Source of the DNA: Sinorhizobium fredii USDA 205
Lineage (GTDB): Bacteria > Pseudomonadota > Alphaproteobacteria > Rhizobiales > Rhizobiaceae
Length of the DNA: 64,000 nucleotides
Direction: 5' to 3'
NCBI RefSeq assembly: GCF_001461695.1
Contig: NZ_AUTC01000145.1
Location: 1 to 64,000, forward strand
Shown: piece by piece, positions 15,429-23,703 of the stretch
How the letters are laid out: every line of letters starts with the position of its first letter
How positions within the stretch are numbered: the stretch's first letter is position 1
Made by a program: the position numbers and the translations under genes
The notes under the pieces: generated by a model
Told to the model about the DNA's origin: nothing
The model's input: the letters and a program-made list of their open reading frames with translations, nothing else
Databases searched by the model: none

Positions 15429-16402
15429 CGCTGTTTCACCTTGTTGAGCGCCTTGACATAGATGTTGGCGAGGCCGAACACCGCCACGAAAAGGATGATC
15501 GCAAAGGCGGACGATCGTCCGGTGAGCCAGCTTTCAAAGGCCTCCCGCTTCAGCGTGATCGATGCGACCTCAGTGGTCGAACCGGGCCCTCCGCCGGTCA
15601 AAAGCATCACCATGTCGAACATCTTGAAGTTCTCGATGCCGCGGAAAAGCACGGCGAGCATGATGAAGGGCAGGGCCATCGGCACGGTGATCGACCAGAA
15701 TTGCCGCCAGGCGGAGGCGCGGTCGACCTCGGCCGCCTCGTAGATGTAGTCCGGTATGGATCTGAGGCCGGCGAGGCAGATCAGCATGACGTAAGGCGCC
15801 CACATCCAGGTATCGACGATGATGATCGCCCACGGTGCCAAGGTTACAGAACCTAGCATCTCGAAGGATGACGGCGGAATACCCGTGAAGAACGAGACAA
15901 TGTAATTGAAGAGGCCGATCTGCGGCTGATACAGGAACCGCCAGAAGTTGCCGACGACCGCCGGCGACAGCATCATCGGAATGAGGATGACCGTCGTCCA
16001 GAAGGCGTGGCCGCGGAATTTGCGGTCGATGAGATAGGCGAGCGCGAAGCCGATGATCATCTGCAGGAGGATCGTCCAGAAGACGAAATGCGCCGTCGTC
16101 TGCATGGCGATCCAGATGTCCGGGTCGTTCAGCACGCGCTGGTAGTTGCGTAGGCCGACGCCCTCGACTTCGGCATTGGGGCGGTTCGCACGGAAGTTCG
16201 TGAAGGACAAATAGACCGCCCAGATCAGCGGAAAGATATTGATCGCGAGCAGCAAGGCGATCGTGGGCGTTATGAAGAGCCAGGCGATGGCGCGGTCCGA
16301 AAGGCCGCGCACCCGAACCGCAATCGTTGTCGGCGTCGCTCGGGCAAGCATGTCGGCGGATCGCTCCGCAATGGTGGAAGGGGCATCGGTCACTATCGTC
16401 AC
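15425..16402 (-). CDS. CUT1-type ABC importer permease (MalF-like)
   Basis: A 325-aa inner-membrane protein with about six helices. The N-terminal ~35 residues are cytosolic, then AIAWLFITPTIALLLAINIF starts the first helix. The EAA loop is YIYEAAEVDRASAWRQFWSI. It lies 72 nt downstream of the binding-protein gene and overlaps the next permease by 4 nt. It forms the membrane channel with the MalG-like partner. Confidence 0.9.
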   Translation of the reverse strand: MTIVTDAPSTIAERSADMLARATPTTIAVRVRGLSDRAIAWLFITPTIALLLAINIFPLIWAVYLSFTNFRANRPNAEVEGVGLRNYQRVLNDPDIWIAMQTTAHFVFWTILLQMIIGFALAYLIDRKFRGHAFWTTVILIPMMLSPAVVGNFWRFLYQPQIGLFNYIVSFFTGIPPSSFEMLGSVTLAPWAIIIVDTWMWAPYVMLICLAGLRSIPDYIYEAAEVDRASAWRQFWSITVPMALPFIMLAVLFRGIENFKMFDMVMLLTGGGPGSTTEVASITLKREAFESWLTGRSSAFAIILFVAVFGLANIYVKALNKVKQR

Positions 16403-16474
16403 CTGAGTTCAAGGAAGGATCCGTTCGGGACCGACGGCCCGGACTCGCAGCCGGGCCGTGTTCCTGAAGCAAGA

Positions 16475-17800
16475 CTAGAGCTTGCCTTCGTCCTCGAAGA
16501 TTTCCTTCCAATCATTGACGAGACCATCGAGGGCCTCTTGCGCCGTGCCCTGGTCGGCGACGACATAATCGTGCAACCGTTTCTGCATGGCCTGCAGCAG
16601 GATTGCGTAGGAGGGCTCCTGCCAGAAGTCCTGAACCTGGTTCATTGCGACGAGGAAGTCGGCCGCAAAGGGCTGACTGGCCTTGAAGGACGGATCATTC
16701 AGGACTGCGTTGTGCACGGCGTAGCCGCCGAGCGACCACCATTTCTTCTGGACGTCTGGCTGGGCGAACCATTTGATGTAGGCGAGCGCGCCGTCCATGT
16801 TGTCGGTATTGGCGACGACGGACATCCCCTGCCCGCCGAGTGTCGAGGCGGCGACCTTCTGCTTGGGATTGACGAAGAAGCCGATCTTGTCGCCGCCGAC
16901 CTTCTCGTCCTTGTAAAGGCCAGGGAAGAAGGCGAACCAGTTCATCGCCATCGCCACCTGGCCGGACTTAAAGGCATCGAGCCCCTCGCCCATGTAGCTG
17001 TCGGTATAACCGGGCGGCTGGCAACACTTGTAAAGCGCCTTGTAGGCCTCGAGGCCCGCAACGGAGTCGGGCGAATTGACGGCGCCGTCCATATCGTATT
17101 TGCCGGGTGTCGTCTCGTATTTGAAGCCATAGGGATAGAGCGCCGAGGTCGCACCCATGGTAATGCCCTCGGAGGCACGTTCGGTGAAGATCGCCGCGCC
17201 GTAGACCTTCTGGCCATCGATTTCGCGACCGCTGAAGAACTCGGCGACCTGCTTCAGTTCGTCCCAGGTCTGCGGCGGGCCGAGGTCGCGACCGTATTTC
17301 GCTTTGAACTCGGACTGCAATTCCGGCTTGGCAAACCAATCCTTGCGATAGAACCAGCCGTTGGCGTCGCCCATGGCCGGCAACGCCCAATAGTTCGGCG
17401 AACCCTTCGGCCAGGTGGAATAGGCATTGACCGCGGCTTCGGCGAAGTCGCTCATCTTGATCCCTTCCTTATCGAAGAAATCGTTGAGCTTGACGTAGTA
17501 GCCGTTCTCGGCGGAACCGCCGATCCATTGGCTGTCACCGATCAGCAGGTCGCAGAGCTTGCCACCGGAATTGAGCTCGTTGAGAATGCGGTCGGCAAAG
17601 TTCGGCCAAGGCACGAACTCAAATTTCATGCCGGTGCCTGTCTGCGCGGTGAAATCCTTGGAGAGTTCGACCAACGCGTTGGCCGGATCCCAAGCAGCCC
17701 AGCAGAGCGTCAATTCATCAGCCTTCGCCATTCCCGGTATCGCCGTCGACAGCATGAGTGCCGACGACATGCCCATCAGGGCCTTCGTCATCTTCCGCAT
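16475..17800 (-). CDS. CUT1-type solute-binding protein
   Basis: A 441-aa periplasmic binding protein. The start at 17800 has GGGAGG upstream and gives a classic signal peptide (MRKMTKALMGMSSALMLSTA ending near GMAKA). The mature part shows the family-1 pattern: LSKDFTAQTGTGMKFEFVPW, DLLIGDSQWI, NGWFYRKDWF, and FKSGQVAMAMNWFAFFPGL. Trp and Tyr residues are abundant, as in sugar or polyol sites. It is the first gene of the leftward dha operon, so it probably delivers glycerol, dihydroxyacetone or a tetrulose/tetritol. Confidence 0.88.
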   Translation of the reverse strand: MRKMTKALMGMSSALMLSTAIPGMAKADELTLCWAAWDPANALVELSKDFTAQTGTGMKFEFVPWPNFADRILNELNSGGKLCDLLIGDSQWIGGSAENGYYVKLNDFFDKEGIKMSDFAEAAVNAYSTWPKGSPNYWALPAMGDANGWFYRKDWFAKPELQSEFKAKYGRDLGPPQTWDELKQVAEFFSGREIDGQKVYGAAIFTERASEGITMGATSALYPYGFKYETTPGKYDMDGAVNSPDSVAGLEAYKALYKCCQPPGYTDSYMGEGLDAFKSGQVAMAMNWFAFFPGLYKDEKVGGDKIGFFVNPKQKVAASTLGGQGMSVVANTDNMDGALAYIKWFAQPDVQKKWWSLGGYAVHNAVLNDPSFKASQPFAADFLVAMNQVQDFWQEPSYAILLQAMQKRLHDYVVADQGTAQEALDGLVNDWKEIFEDEGKL

Positions 17801-17894
17801 GTATTCCTCCCAGATACAGAACCGACCGACGCCGGCCTCGGAAAATTCTCCCTTGCTCACATGTCCAAGCCGTACTCCCGCATGTTGAGCAATA

Positions 17895-17922
17895 TGTTTA
17901 GTGATATACATTTTACTAAACA
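17895..17922. promoter_or_regulatory. Candidate operator: 8-bp inverted repeat upstream of the dha/ABC operon
   Basis: TGTTTAGT (17895-17902) and ACTAAACA (17915-17922) are perfect inverted repeats with a 12-nt A/T-rich spacer, 95-122 nt upstream of the binding-protein start. A dimeric repressor or activator site is likely. No regulator gene of a classic sugar family lies next to it. Confidence 0.45.
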
Positions 17923-18292
17923 CATCAAGTGCAATTCGTCGCTGCAACGCAGCATGCGCACCGAGAGAGATCAGAGGGTGCAGGCGCTCCCGGTTTTCGT
18001 CGAACCGGCCGGACTTGCCGGAGCTGCAGGCATCGGCCGCCATGGCAGATAGTGTGCCTATGTCGCCAGCTTGGCGGTAGTCATGAGGAAAAACGGCCGC
18101 GAACCGTCAATTGTATTCAAGATGACCTCTCAACAGACCCCGCAATTTCCCCGATCGTCACAGACCTCAACGTACGGAAACCGGGCTTGATGAGGTCGCC
18201 CTAAATGTTGCGTTGATAAATATTGGACCTATCTGACTAAATTGTAAGCATTACACGCACAAACTTTAGGCATAAATTCCAAAGATTACTGC
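17923..18292. other. Divergent intergenic region between the dha and guanidine operons
   Basis: Together with the flanking sites this makes a ~530-bp non-coding stretch between divergent operons. It turns A/T-rich from about 18195, consistent with promoters. Short frames here lack ribosome-binding sites and recognisable products. Confidence 0.5.
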
Positions 18293-18320
18293 TTTACTTT
18301 AGAATACGCATGGATATACT
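18293..18320 (+). promoter_or_regulatory. Candidate sigma-70-type promoter of the guanidine operon
   Basis: TTTACT (18293-18298) and TATACT (18315-18320) are separated by 16 nt and lie in A/T-rich DNA. Transcription would start near 18327, just before the riboswitch aptamer at 18331. Confidence 0.45.
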
Positions 18321-18330
18321 GACTTCGTTT

Positions 18331-18427
18331 CTAGGGTTCCGATGCCGAACAGGACATGACTGGACCGAGAGAAACCCCCGGCGGGGAGACATCCACCGGG
18401 TCCACGGCGGGATAAAAGCCCGGGAGG
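18331..18427 (+). promoter_or_regulatory. Guanidine-I (ykkC) riboswitch aptamer
   Basis: The region contains the conserved blocks of the ykkC/guanidine-I class in order: CTAGGGTTCCG (18331-18341), CTGGACCGAGAGAAAC (18360-18375; consensus GGTCCGAGAG) and ACGGCGGGATAAAAGCCCGG (18404-18423) followed by GAGG. These match the class consensus that I know from memory almost base for base. The class binds free guanidinium and turns on guanidine transport or breakdown genes. It starts 190 nt upstream of the first coding gene. Confidence 0.92.
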
Positions 18428-18452
18428 CTCATGCAGCGGTGTCGTTGCTTTG

Positions 18453-18512
18453 GGAATCCCGCCTGTGATTCCGAGAGATGAGCGCAGCGTGAGCCCCAAG
18501 TTGAACAAGGGG
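18453..18512 (+). promoter_or_regulatory. Putative expression platform of the guanidine riboswitch
   Basis: TCCCGCC (18457-18463) is perfectly complementary to GGCGGGA (18406-18412) in the aptamer core, so it could pair with it when guanidine is absent. The same stretch can instead form a GGAATC/GATTCC hairpin (18453-18472). Further on, CCCC (18494-18497) can pair with GGGG (18509-18512), which is part of the ribosome-binding site. No U-tract is visible, so control of translation is more likely than control of termination. Confidence 0.5.
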
Positions 18513-18520
18513 AACAGACG

Positions 18521-19603
18521 ATGCGTTTCGGAAATGGCAAATTCGGTTTTCTTTCACTGGCGGGCGCACTCGGCCTTTCACTCTCGCTTCTGGCGGGCGG
18601 GGCGCAGGCGGAGCCGAAGAAAGAATTCAATATCGCCTGGACGATCTATGTCGGCTGGATGCCGTGGCCCTATGCGGCGGATGCCGGCATAGTCAAGAAA
18701 TGGGCCGACAAATACGGCATCACCATCAACGTCAAGCAGGTCAACGATTACGTCGAGTCGCTCAATCAGTACACGGCCGGCGGCTTCGACGGTGTGACGG
18801 CAACGAACATGGATGGCCTGACCATTCCGGCGGCCGGCGGTGTCGACACGACGATCATGATCGTCGGCGACTTCTCCAACGGCAATGACGGCATCGTCTC
18901 GAAGACGGCGAAGACCCCCGCCAACCTCAAGGGCGAGAGCATCAATCTCGTCGAGCTGTCGGTCTCGCACTACCTGCTCGCGCGCGCTCTTGAAACCGCG
19001 GGGCTTTCCGAAAAGGACGTGGCGGTCGTCAACACCTCCGACGCCGACATGGTCGCCGCCTTCAAGTCGCCGGAGATCACGACCGTGGTCACCTGGAACC
19101 CGCTGCTCGCCGAGGTCAAGACCGAACCCGGTTCGGCCACACTGTTCGATTCCACGCAAACCCCGGGTGAGATCATCGATACACTGATGGTCAACACCGA
19201 CGTGCTCAAGGACAATCCCGATTTCGGAAAGGCGCTCGTCGGTATCTGGTACGAGACCATGTCGGTCCTCGTCGAGCCGGGCGAGAAGGGCAAGGCGGCG
19301 CGTGCCGCAATGGGGTCGATGTCCGGCACCGATCTCGCCGGCTTCGAAGCCCAGCTGGCGGCGACGAAGCTCTTCCCGACGCCGCAGGAGGCGGTCGCCT
19401 TCACCGAGAGCGAGGATCTGGTCAAGACCATGGATCTGGTACGGACCTTCTCCTTCGACCATGGCCTTCTCGGCGATGGAGCCCCGAACAAGGACGTCGT
19501 CGGCATCGCCTTCCCGGGCGGCCAGGTACTGGGTTCGGCAGACAATGTGAAGCTGCGCTTCGATGCCAGCTACATGAAGCTCGCGGCAGACGGCTCGCTT
19601 TAA
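18521..19603 (+). CDS. NMT1/SsuA-type ABC solute-binding protein, guanidine operon
   Basis: A 360-aa periplasmic protein. The signal peptide (residues 1-~31) ends LLAGGAQA before EPKKEFNIAW. The mature fold is that of the nitrate/taurine/thiamine-precursor binding family: WTIYVGWMPWPYAADAGIVK, FDGVTATNMDGL and TPANLKGESINLVELSVSHY. It is the first gene after the guanidine-I riboswitch, so guanidine or a guanidino compound is the expected ligand. The family is often called 'urea carboxylase-associated' in databases because it also sits next to guanidine carboxylase genes. Confidence 0.9.
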   Translation: MRFGNGKFGFLSLAGALGLSLSLLAGGAQAEPKKEFNIAWTIYVGWMPWPYAADAGIVKKWADKYGITINVKQVNDYVESLNQYTAGGFDGVTATNMDGLTIPAAGGVDTTIMIVGDFSNGNDGIVSKTAKTPANLKGESINLVELSVSHYLLARALETAGLSEKDVAVVNTSDADMVAAFKSPEITTVVTWNPLLAEVKTEPGSATLFDSTQTPGEIIDTLMVNTDVLKDNPDFGKALVGIWYETMSVLVEPGEKGKAARAAMGSMSGTDLAGFEAQLAATKLFPTPQEAVAFTESEDLVKTMDLVRTFSFDHGLLGDGAPNKDVVGIAFPGGQVLGSADNVKLRFDASYMKLAADGSL

Positions 19604-19680
19604 GCGGCCTTTCGGTCAGGCAAGACGGTCGCTCCGAAGTCGATCTTCGCCCGACGTGCCTCTCAAATGGGAACCGCCTC

Positions 19681-20502
19681 ATGCGACGCGCCATCAATAT
19701 CGTCCCAGGATCTGGAACGCGGATTCTGCTTGCCCTTCTGCCCTTTCTGCTGATCGCCGGTCTCTACGTCGTCACCTCAGCGGAGCGACGGGCGGCAAAT
19801 CCGGGCGACAAGCTGCTGCCGCCGGTCGCAGAAATGGCGACGAGCATCGGCAGGCTGGCAACCGAGCCCGACCGGCGGTCGGGAGATCTGGCCCTCTGGT
19901 CCGATACCGCGGCCAGCCTCCAGAGGCTGTTCATCGGCCTCGGCGCAGCCGCCACGATCGGCCTGGTGCTCGGGTTGACGCTCGGTCTGCTGCCGGTGGC
20001 GAGCGCCGGCCTGTCGCCGCTCGTCGCCGTCATCTCGATGATCCCGCCGATGGCCATCCTGCCGGTGCTCTTCATCGTCTTCGGCCTCGGTGAACTCTCC
20101 AAGGTCGTATTGATAGTGATCGGCATCGCGCCCTTCCTCGTTCGTGACCTCGCCATGGCCGTCGCTGCCATCCCGAGCGAGCAGATCGTCAAAGCGCAGA
20201 CCCTCGGCGCTTCGACCTGGCAGCTGATGCTGCGCGTGGCACTGCCGCAGGCGATGCCGCGGCTCATCGAGGCGCTCAGGCTCTCGCTCGGCCCGGCGTT
20301 CCTCTTCCTCATCTCTGCGGAAGCGATCGCCGCCGAGAGCGGCCTAGGCTACCGCATTTTCCTCGTCCGGCGCTATCTCGCCATGGACGTGATCCTTCCT
20401 TACGTCGCCTGGATCACCCTCATCGCCTACCTCTTCGATTGGCTCCTGGCGCGGCTCGCCCGGCGGGCCTTCCCTTGGGCGTATGTCCGGGAGGCACGTT
20501 GA
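19681..20502 (+). CDS. ABC transporter permease, guanidine operon
   Basis: A 273-aa SsuC/TauC-like permease with about six membrane helices (for example ILLALLPFLLIAGLYVV near residue 12-30). The EAA-type loop is around residues 170-190 (QIVKAQTLGASTWQLMLRVA, then LPQ). Its stop codon overlaps the ATPase start (TGATG), giving translational coupling. It should import the ligand of the upstream binding protein, inferred to be guanidine. Confidence 0.9.
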   Translation: MRRAINIVPGSGTRILLALLPFLLIAGLYVVTSAERRAANPGDKLLPPVAEMATSIGRLATEPDRRSGDLALWSDTAASLQRLFIGLGAAATIGLVLGLTLGLLPVASAGLSPLVAVISMIPPMAILPVLFIVFGLGELSKVVLIVIGIAPFLVRDLAMAVAAIPSEQIVKAQTLGASTWQLMLRVALPQAMPRLIEALRLSLGPAFLFLISAEAIAAESGLGYRIFLVRRYLAMDVILPYVAWITLIAYLFDWLLARLARRAFPWAYVREAR

Positions 20503-21308
20503 TGAGCGAGATCCACGTCCATAATGTCTGGATGGAATATGGCGACCAGATCGTGCTCGAGAGCATCTCGCTCGAGATCGCCTGCGGCGCCTTCGTCTCC
20601 GTCGTTGGTCCCTCGGGCTGCGGCAAGTCCACCTTTCTGCGAATGATCCTCGGACAGGAACGGCCGACGCGCGGCATCATAATGCTCGATGGAGCGGCGT
20701 TGCCGCCCGAACCGGGTCCGGATCGCGGCGTGGTCTTCCAGCGCTACTCGGTGTTTCCGCACCTGAACGTACTGCAGAACGTCCTGATCGGCTTCGAATT
20801 CGCCGAAAGCGCGTTCACCGCCAAGCTGTTCGGAATGAAGCGCAAGGCGACCGTCGACAAGGCGCGGGCGCTTGTCGAGGCGGTGGGCTTGAGCGAACAC
20901 GCACTGAAATTCCCGAGCACGCTCTCCGGCGGGCAGCAGCAGCGCCTCGCCATCGCCCAGGCGCTGGCGAAGGAGCCCAAGGTGCTGCTGCTCGACGAGC
21001 CCTTCGGCGCGCTTGACCCTGGCACGCGGGCGCAGATGCACGCGCTGATCAAGCCGCTTTGGCGAGAGCGCGGCATGACCGTGATCATGGTCACCCACGA
21101 TCTCAAGGAAGCCTTCGGCCTCGGCACGCGAGTGCTTGCCTTCGACAAGCCGCGCATCGATCCGCAAGCGCCGGAGCGCTACGGCGCCCGCATCATCTAC
21201 GACCTCGATTTGAGCCGCGACGGCCCCGTCCCGATCCTCGGCTTTCCGCGGCCGATCGAAGCCAACACGACATTCCAGGAAACACGAAGGAGCATGCCCG
21301 ATGCGTGA
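20502..21308 (+). CDS. ABC transporter ATPase, guanidine operon
   Basis: A 268-aa SsuB/TauB-like ATPase: Walker A VGPSGCGKSTFL, Q-loop VFQRYSVFPHL, signature LSGGQQQRLAIAQAL, Walker B VLLLDEPFGALD, H-loop MVTHDLKEAFGLG. The start at 20502 has GGGAGG upstream. The ~35-residue C-terminal tail (YDLDLSRDGPVPILGF) is typical of this subgroup. It overlaps the ureohydrolase gene by 8 nt. It powers uptake through the permease. Confidence 0.92.
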   Translation: MSEIHVHNVWMEYGDQIVLESISLEIACGAFVSVVGPSGCGKSTFLRMILGQERPTRGIIMLDGAALPPEPGPDRGVVFQRYSVFPHLNVLQNVLIGFEFAESAFTAKLFGMKRKATVDKARALVEAVGLSEHALKFPSTLSGGQQQRLAIAQALAKEPKVLLLDEPFGALDPGTRAQMHALIKPLWRERGMTVIMVTHDLKEAFGLGTRVLAFDKPRIDPQAPERYGARIIYDLDLSRDGPVPILGFPRPIEANTTFQETRRSMPDA

Positions 21309-22506
21309 ACCCCCAAGCCGCCAGTCCCGCCGCGCCGGCCAAATAGCGATGCGAGGTCGCGAGCGCCGCCACCACCCGGACTTCAACATGCTCGACAGCC
21401 AGGGCTGGAAGGCGCTCGAGGCGGAGGCGAAGCTTTCCGGCAAGGGCTGGGGACGGGAAAAGAAATGGGCGCTCGACATGGGTTTGCCGGGCTCTAAAAG
21501 CCTGACGGACAAGTCGATCCCCACGTTTGCGCGAGGCGAGCTGCCGCATTTTGCCGGGATCAATACGTTCCTGAAGGCGCCCTATGTCGAGAATGTCCGT
21601 GACGTCGGCAAGTATGACGCCGCCGTGCTCGGCATTCCCTTCGACAGCGGCACCACCTATCGTCCCGGCACGCGCTTCGGACCTCAGGGCATCCGCCGCA
21701 TCTCCGCACTCTATACGCCCTACAACTACGAGATGGGCGTCGACCTACGCGAGCAGATGACGCTTTGCGATGCCGGCGACGTCTTCACCATTCCGGCCAA
21801 TCTCGAAAAAAGCTTCGACCAGATCACCCGCGGCGTCAGCCATGTCTTTTCCTCGGGCGCGCTGCCGATCATGCTCGGCGGCGACCATTCGATCGGCTTT
21901 CCCTGCGTGCGAGGCATTGCTGAATGCACCTCGAAACGCATCGGCATCATCCATTTCGACCGGCATATCGACATCCAGGAAAAGGACCTCGACGAGCGCA
22001 TGCATACAACGCCCTGGTACTGGGCGACCAATCTCCCGAATGTCTCGCCGAAGAACCTTGTCCAGCTCGGTATCGGCGGCTGGCAGGTACCGCGCGATGG
22101 GGTGAAGGTGGCGCGCGAGCGCGGCACGAATGTGCTGACGATCGACGACATCGAAAAGCTCGGACCGGAGAAGACCGCGGAGATCGCGCTCGAACTCGCC
22201 TGGAAAGACGCCGACGCCGTCTACATCTCCTTCGACGTCGACAGCATCGATTGCGGCTTCGTGCCTGGCACCGGCTGGCCGGAACCGGGCGGCTTCCTGC
22301 CGCGCGAGGCGCTGAAGATCCTTGGGCTGGTCGCGGCAGAGGGCCTCTGCGGTCTAGAGGTCGTCGAGGTCAGCCCGCCCTACGACACTTCGGACATCAC
22401 GGCGCTCTTCGGCGTTCGGGTGGTGGTAGAGGCGCTGGGGTCGATGCTGGCACATGGCAAACTCGGCTCCCACAAGCACCTGATCGACAAGCCGGTGAGC
22501 TTCTAA
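21301..22506 (+). CDS. gdmH: Guanidine hydrolase (GdmH-like, arginase/ureohydrolase family)
   Basis: A 401-aa ureohydrolase with a ~90-residue N-terminal extension compared with agmatinase. The dinuclear metal motifs are GGDHS (His196), HFDRHID (Asp220, His222, Asp224) and SFDVDSID (Asp312, Asp314). DRHIDIQEKDLDERMHTTPW and CGFVPGTGWPEPGG resemble the signature of the nickel-dependent guanidine hydrolase of Synechocystis, where DRH replaces the usual DAH. That enzyme converts guanidine to urea and ammonium. The guanidine-I riboswitch and the nickel genes downstream support the call. Start at 21301 has AAGGAG upstream. An agmatinase or other guanidino hydrolase is the alternative. Confidence 0.87.
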   Translation: MREPPSRQSRRAGQIAMRGRERRHHPDFNMLDSQGWKALEAEAKLSGKGWGREKKWALDMGLPGSKSLTDKSIPTFARGELPHFAGINTFLKAPYVENVRDVGKYDAAVLGIPFDSGTTYRPGTRFGPQGIRRISALYTPYNYEMGVDLREQMTLCDAGDVFTIPANLEKSFDQITRGVSHVFSSGALPIMLGGDHSIGFPCVRGIAECTSKRIGIIHFDRHIDIQEKDLDERMHTTPWYWATNLPNVSPKNLVQLGIGGWQVPRDGVKVARERGTNVLTIDDIEKLGPEKTAEIALELAWKDADAVYISFDVDSIDCGFVPGTGWPEPGGFLPREALKILGLVAAEGLCGLEVVEVSPPYDTSDITALFGVRVVVEALGSMLAHGKLGSHKHLIDKPVSF

Positions 22507-22516
22507 GGAGACAGTT

Positions 22517-23080
22517 ATGCACGGTGGACAGCACCATCACGACGCCGACGACCACCACCATCATGATCACGATCACGATCACGAGCATGAGCATGAGCAT
22601 GGTCACGATCATCACCAGCACCGCCACCGTCATGCGGGGCCCGGCCACAATCGGCAGCGCGGCACCGCGCAATGGCAGGTGCCGCATCGCCCGGAAAGTG
22701 AGGACATTTCGCCCCCGCGCGAACGCGATCTCGATCTCGTGGAGGCAAGTTTCGTAGAGAACTTCGCCCGTGCGAGCGATCCGACGAGCTTCCTCAGGCT
22801 TGCGGACATCCCCTTCGTTGGGCTCGACGCTTCAGGGAAACTCCTGCACCTGCTGCGCGTCGAGGCCGCGGATCGCACCGATGTCGGCGCGGTCGTGCCG
22901 CTCCTCGGCGGCAATGGCGTGCGCTACGACGTGCTGCCGGCGCGCATGACCTCGCGCCGCCAAGACCTCAGCTTCCTCTATCACGACGGCCAGGCGGTCG
23001 TTCGGTTGCACTTCACAGAGGCGCGCAAACTCAAAGACCGGACCGACGCCTCGCATTTCGACATCGAACCGACCGAGTGA
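22517..23080 (+). CDS. His-rich protein with unrecognised domain, putative nickel chaperone
   Basis: A 187-aa protein in two parts. Residues 1-44 contain 21 His with Asp and Glu, a typical nickel or zinc binding tail like those of some UreE, HypB or SlyD proteins. Residues ~65-187 (VEASFVENFARASDPTSFLR, LLHLLRVEAADRTDVGAVVP, LPARMTSRRQDLSFLYH) form a compact domain that is not UreE, HypA or HypB as far as I can recognise. AAGGAG lies 7 nt before the ATG. It sits between the ureohydrolase and a HupE/UreJ permease, so a metallochaperone or nickel store for the hydrolase is inferred. Confidence 0.7.
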   Translation: MHGGQHHHDADDHHHHDHDHDHEHEHEHGHDHHQHRHRHAGPGHNRQRGTAQWQVPHRPESEDISPPRERDLDLVEASFVENFARASDPTSFLRLADIPFVGLDASGKLLHLLRVEAADRTDVGAVVPLLGGNGVRYDVLPARMTSRRQDLSFLYHDGQAVVRLHFTEARKLKDRTDASHFDIEPTE

Positions 23081-23104
23081 ATTTCCCTTCAGAAAGGCAA
23101 AGCC

Positions 23105-23689
23105 ATGAACTTCAGGATTCTCACCGCGCTCGCCGCCGTTCTCGCCGCTCTGCCCTGCCAGGCTCTGGCTCATTCCGGCGACCATTTCCACGGTGTCGAA
23201 AGCGGCTTCCTCCACCCCTTTTCGGGTCTTGACCACCTGCTCGCCTTGGTCGCCGTCGGACTGATTGCCGCACGGCTCGGCGGCTCAGCGCTCTGGCGGC
23301 TGCCGCTCGCCTTCGTCTCGGCCATGGTTTCGGGCGCGGCGTATGCCTTGACCGGCGTAACGGTCCCCCTCGTCGAAACGGTGATCATCACCTCCGTCGT
23401 CCTCTTGGGCGCGGCGTTGATCGCGAACGCGAACATGCCAGTTGCGCTCGCTGTCACCGGCGCCGCCACCTTCGGCTTTTTCCATGGCTTTGCCCATGGG
23501 ACGGAGGGTCCGGCCGCTGCGCCGCTCGGCCATATCCTCGGTTTCGTCGGCGGCACGGTGATCCTGCACATGTCCGGCATCGCCGCCTGCCATGCACTTG
23601 CCCGATACGGCACGACCGCGAGGTCGGCGCTTCGCATCATCGGGACGGTAATCCTGGGCGCCGGTATCGGCCTAGCTTTCATCGCGTGA
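23105..23689 (+). CDS. hupE: HupE/UreJ-family nickel permease
   Basis: A 194-aa membrane protein with a cleavable N-terminal segment (ending ALA before HSGDHFHG) and about six helices. The family motifs are HPFSGLDHLLA near residue 37 and FFHGFAHGTE near residue 123; both carry His residues needed for nickel transport in known HupE/UreJ proteins. HupE and UreJ usually serve hydrogenase or urease; neither is in this window. The neighbouring ureohydrolase is therefore the likely nickel consumer. The gene starts 24 nt after the His-rich gene. Confidence 0.9.
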   Translation: MNFRILTALAAVLAALPCQALAHSGDHFHGVESGFLHPFSGLDHLLALVAVGLIAARLGGSALWRLPLAFVSAMVSGAAYALTGVTVPLVETVIITSVVLLGAALIANANMPVALAVTGAATFGFFHGFAHGTEGPAAAPLGHILGFVGGTVILHMSGIAACHALARYGTTARSALRIIGTVILGAGIGLAFIA

Positions 23690-23703
23690 CGTTTAGCGAG
23701 GAG

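Noticed and set aside
16538..18052. 504-codon open frame on the plus strand.
   Set aside because: It is antisense to the solute-binding protein gene, which has a signal peptide, ribosome site and family motifs. The long frame is a high-GC shadow.
20427..21563. 378-codon minus-strand frame across the guanidine ABC ATPase and hydrolase start.
   Set aside because: Antisense shadow; composition is Arg/His-rich and no family motif is seen.
22517..23080. Call of UreE for the His-rich gene.
   Set aside because: UreE proteins have the His-rich tail at the C terminus and a peptide-binding plus metal-binding domain that I do not see here.
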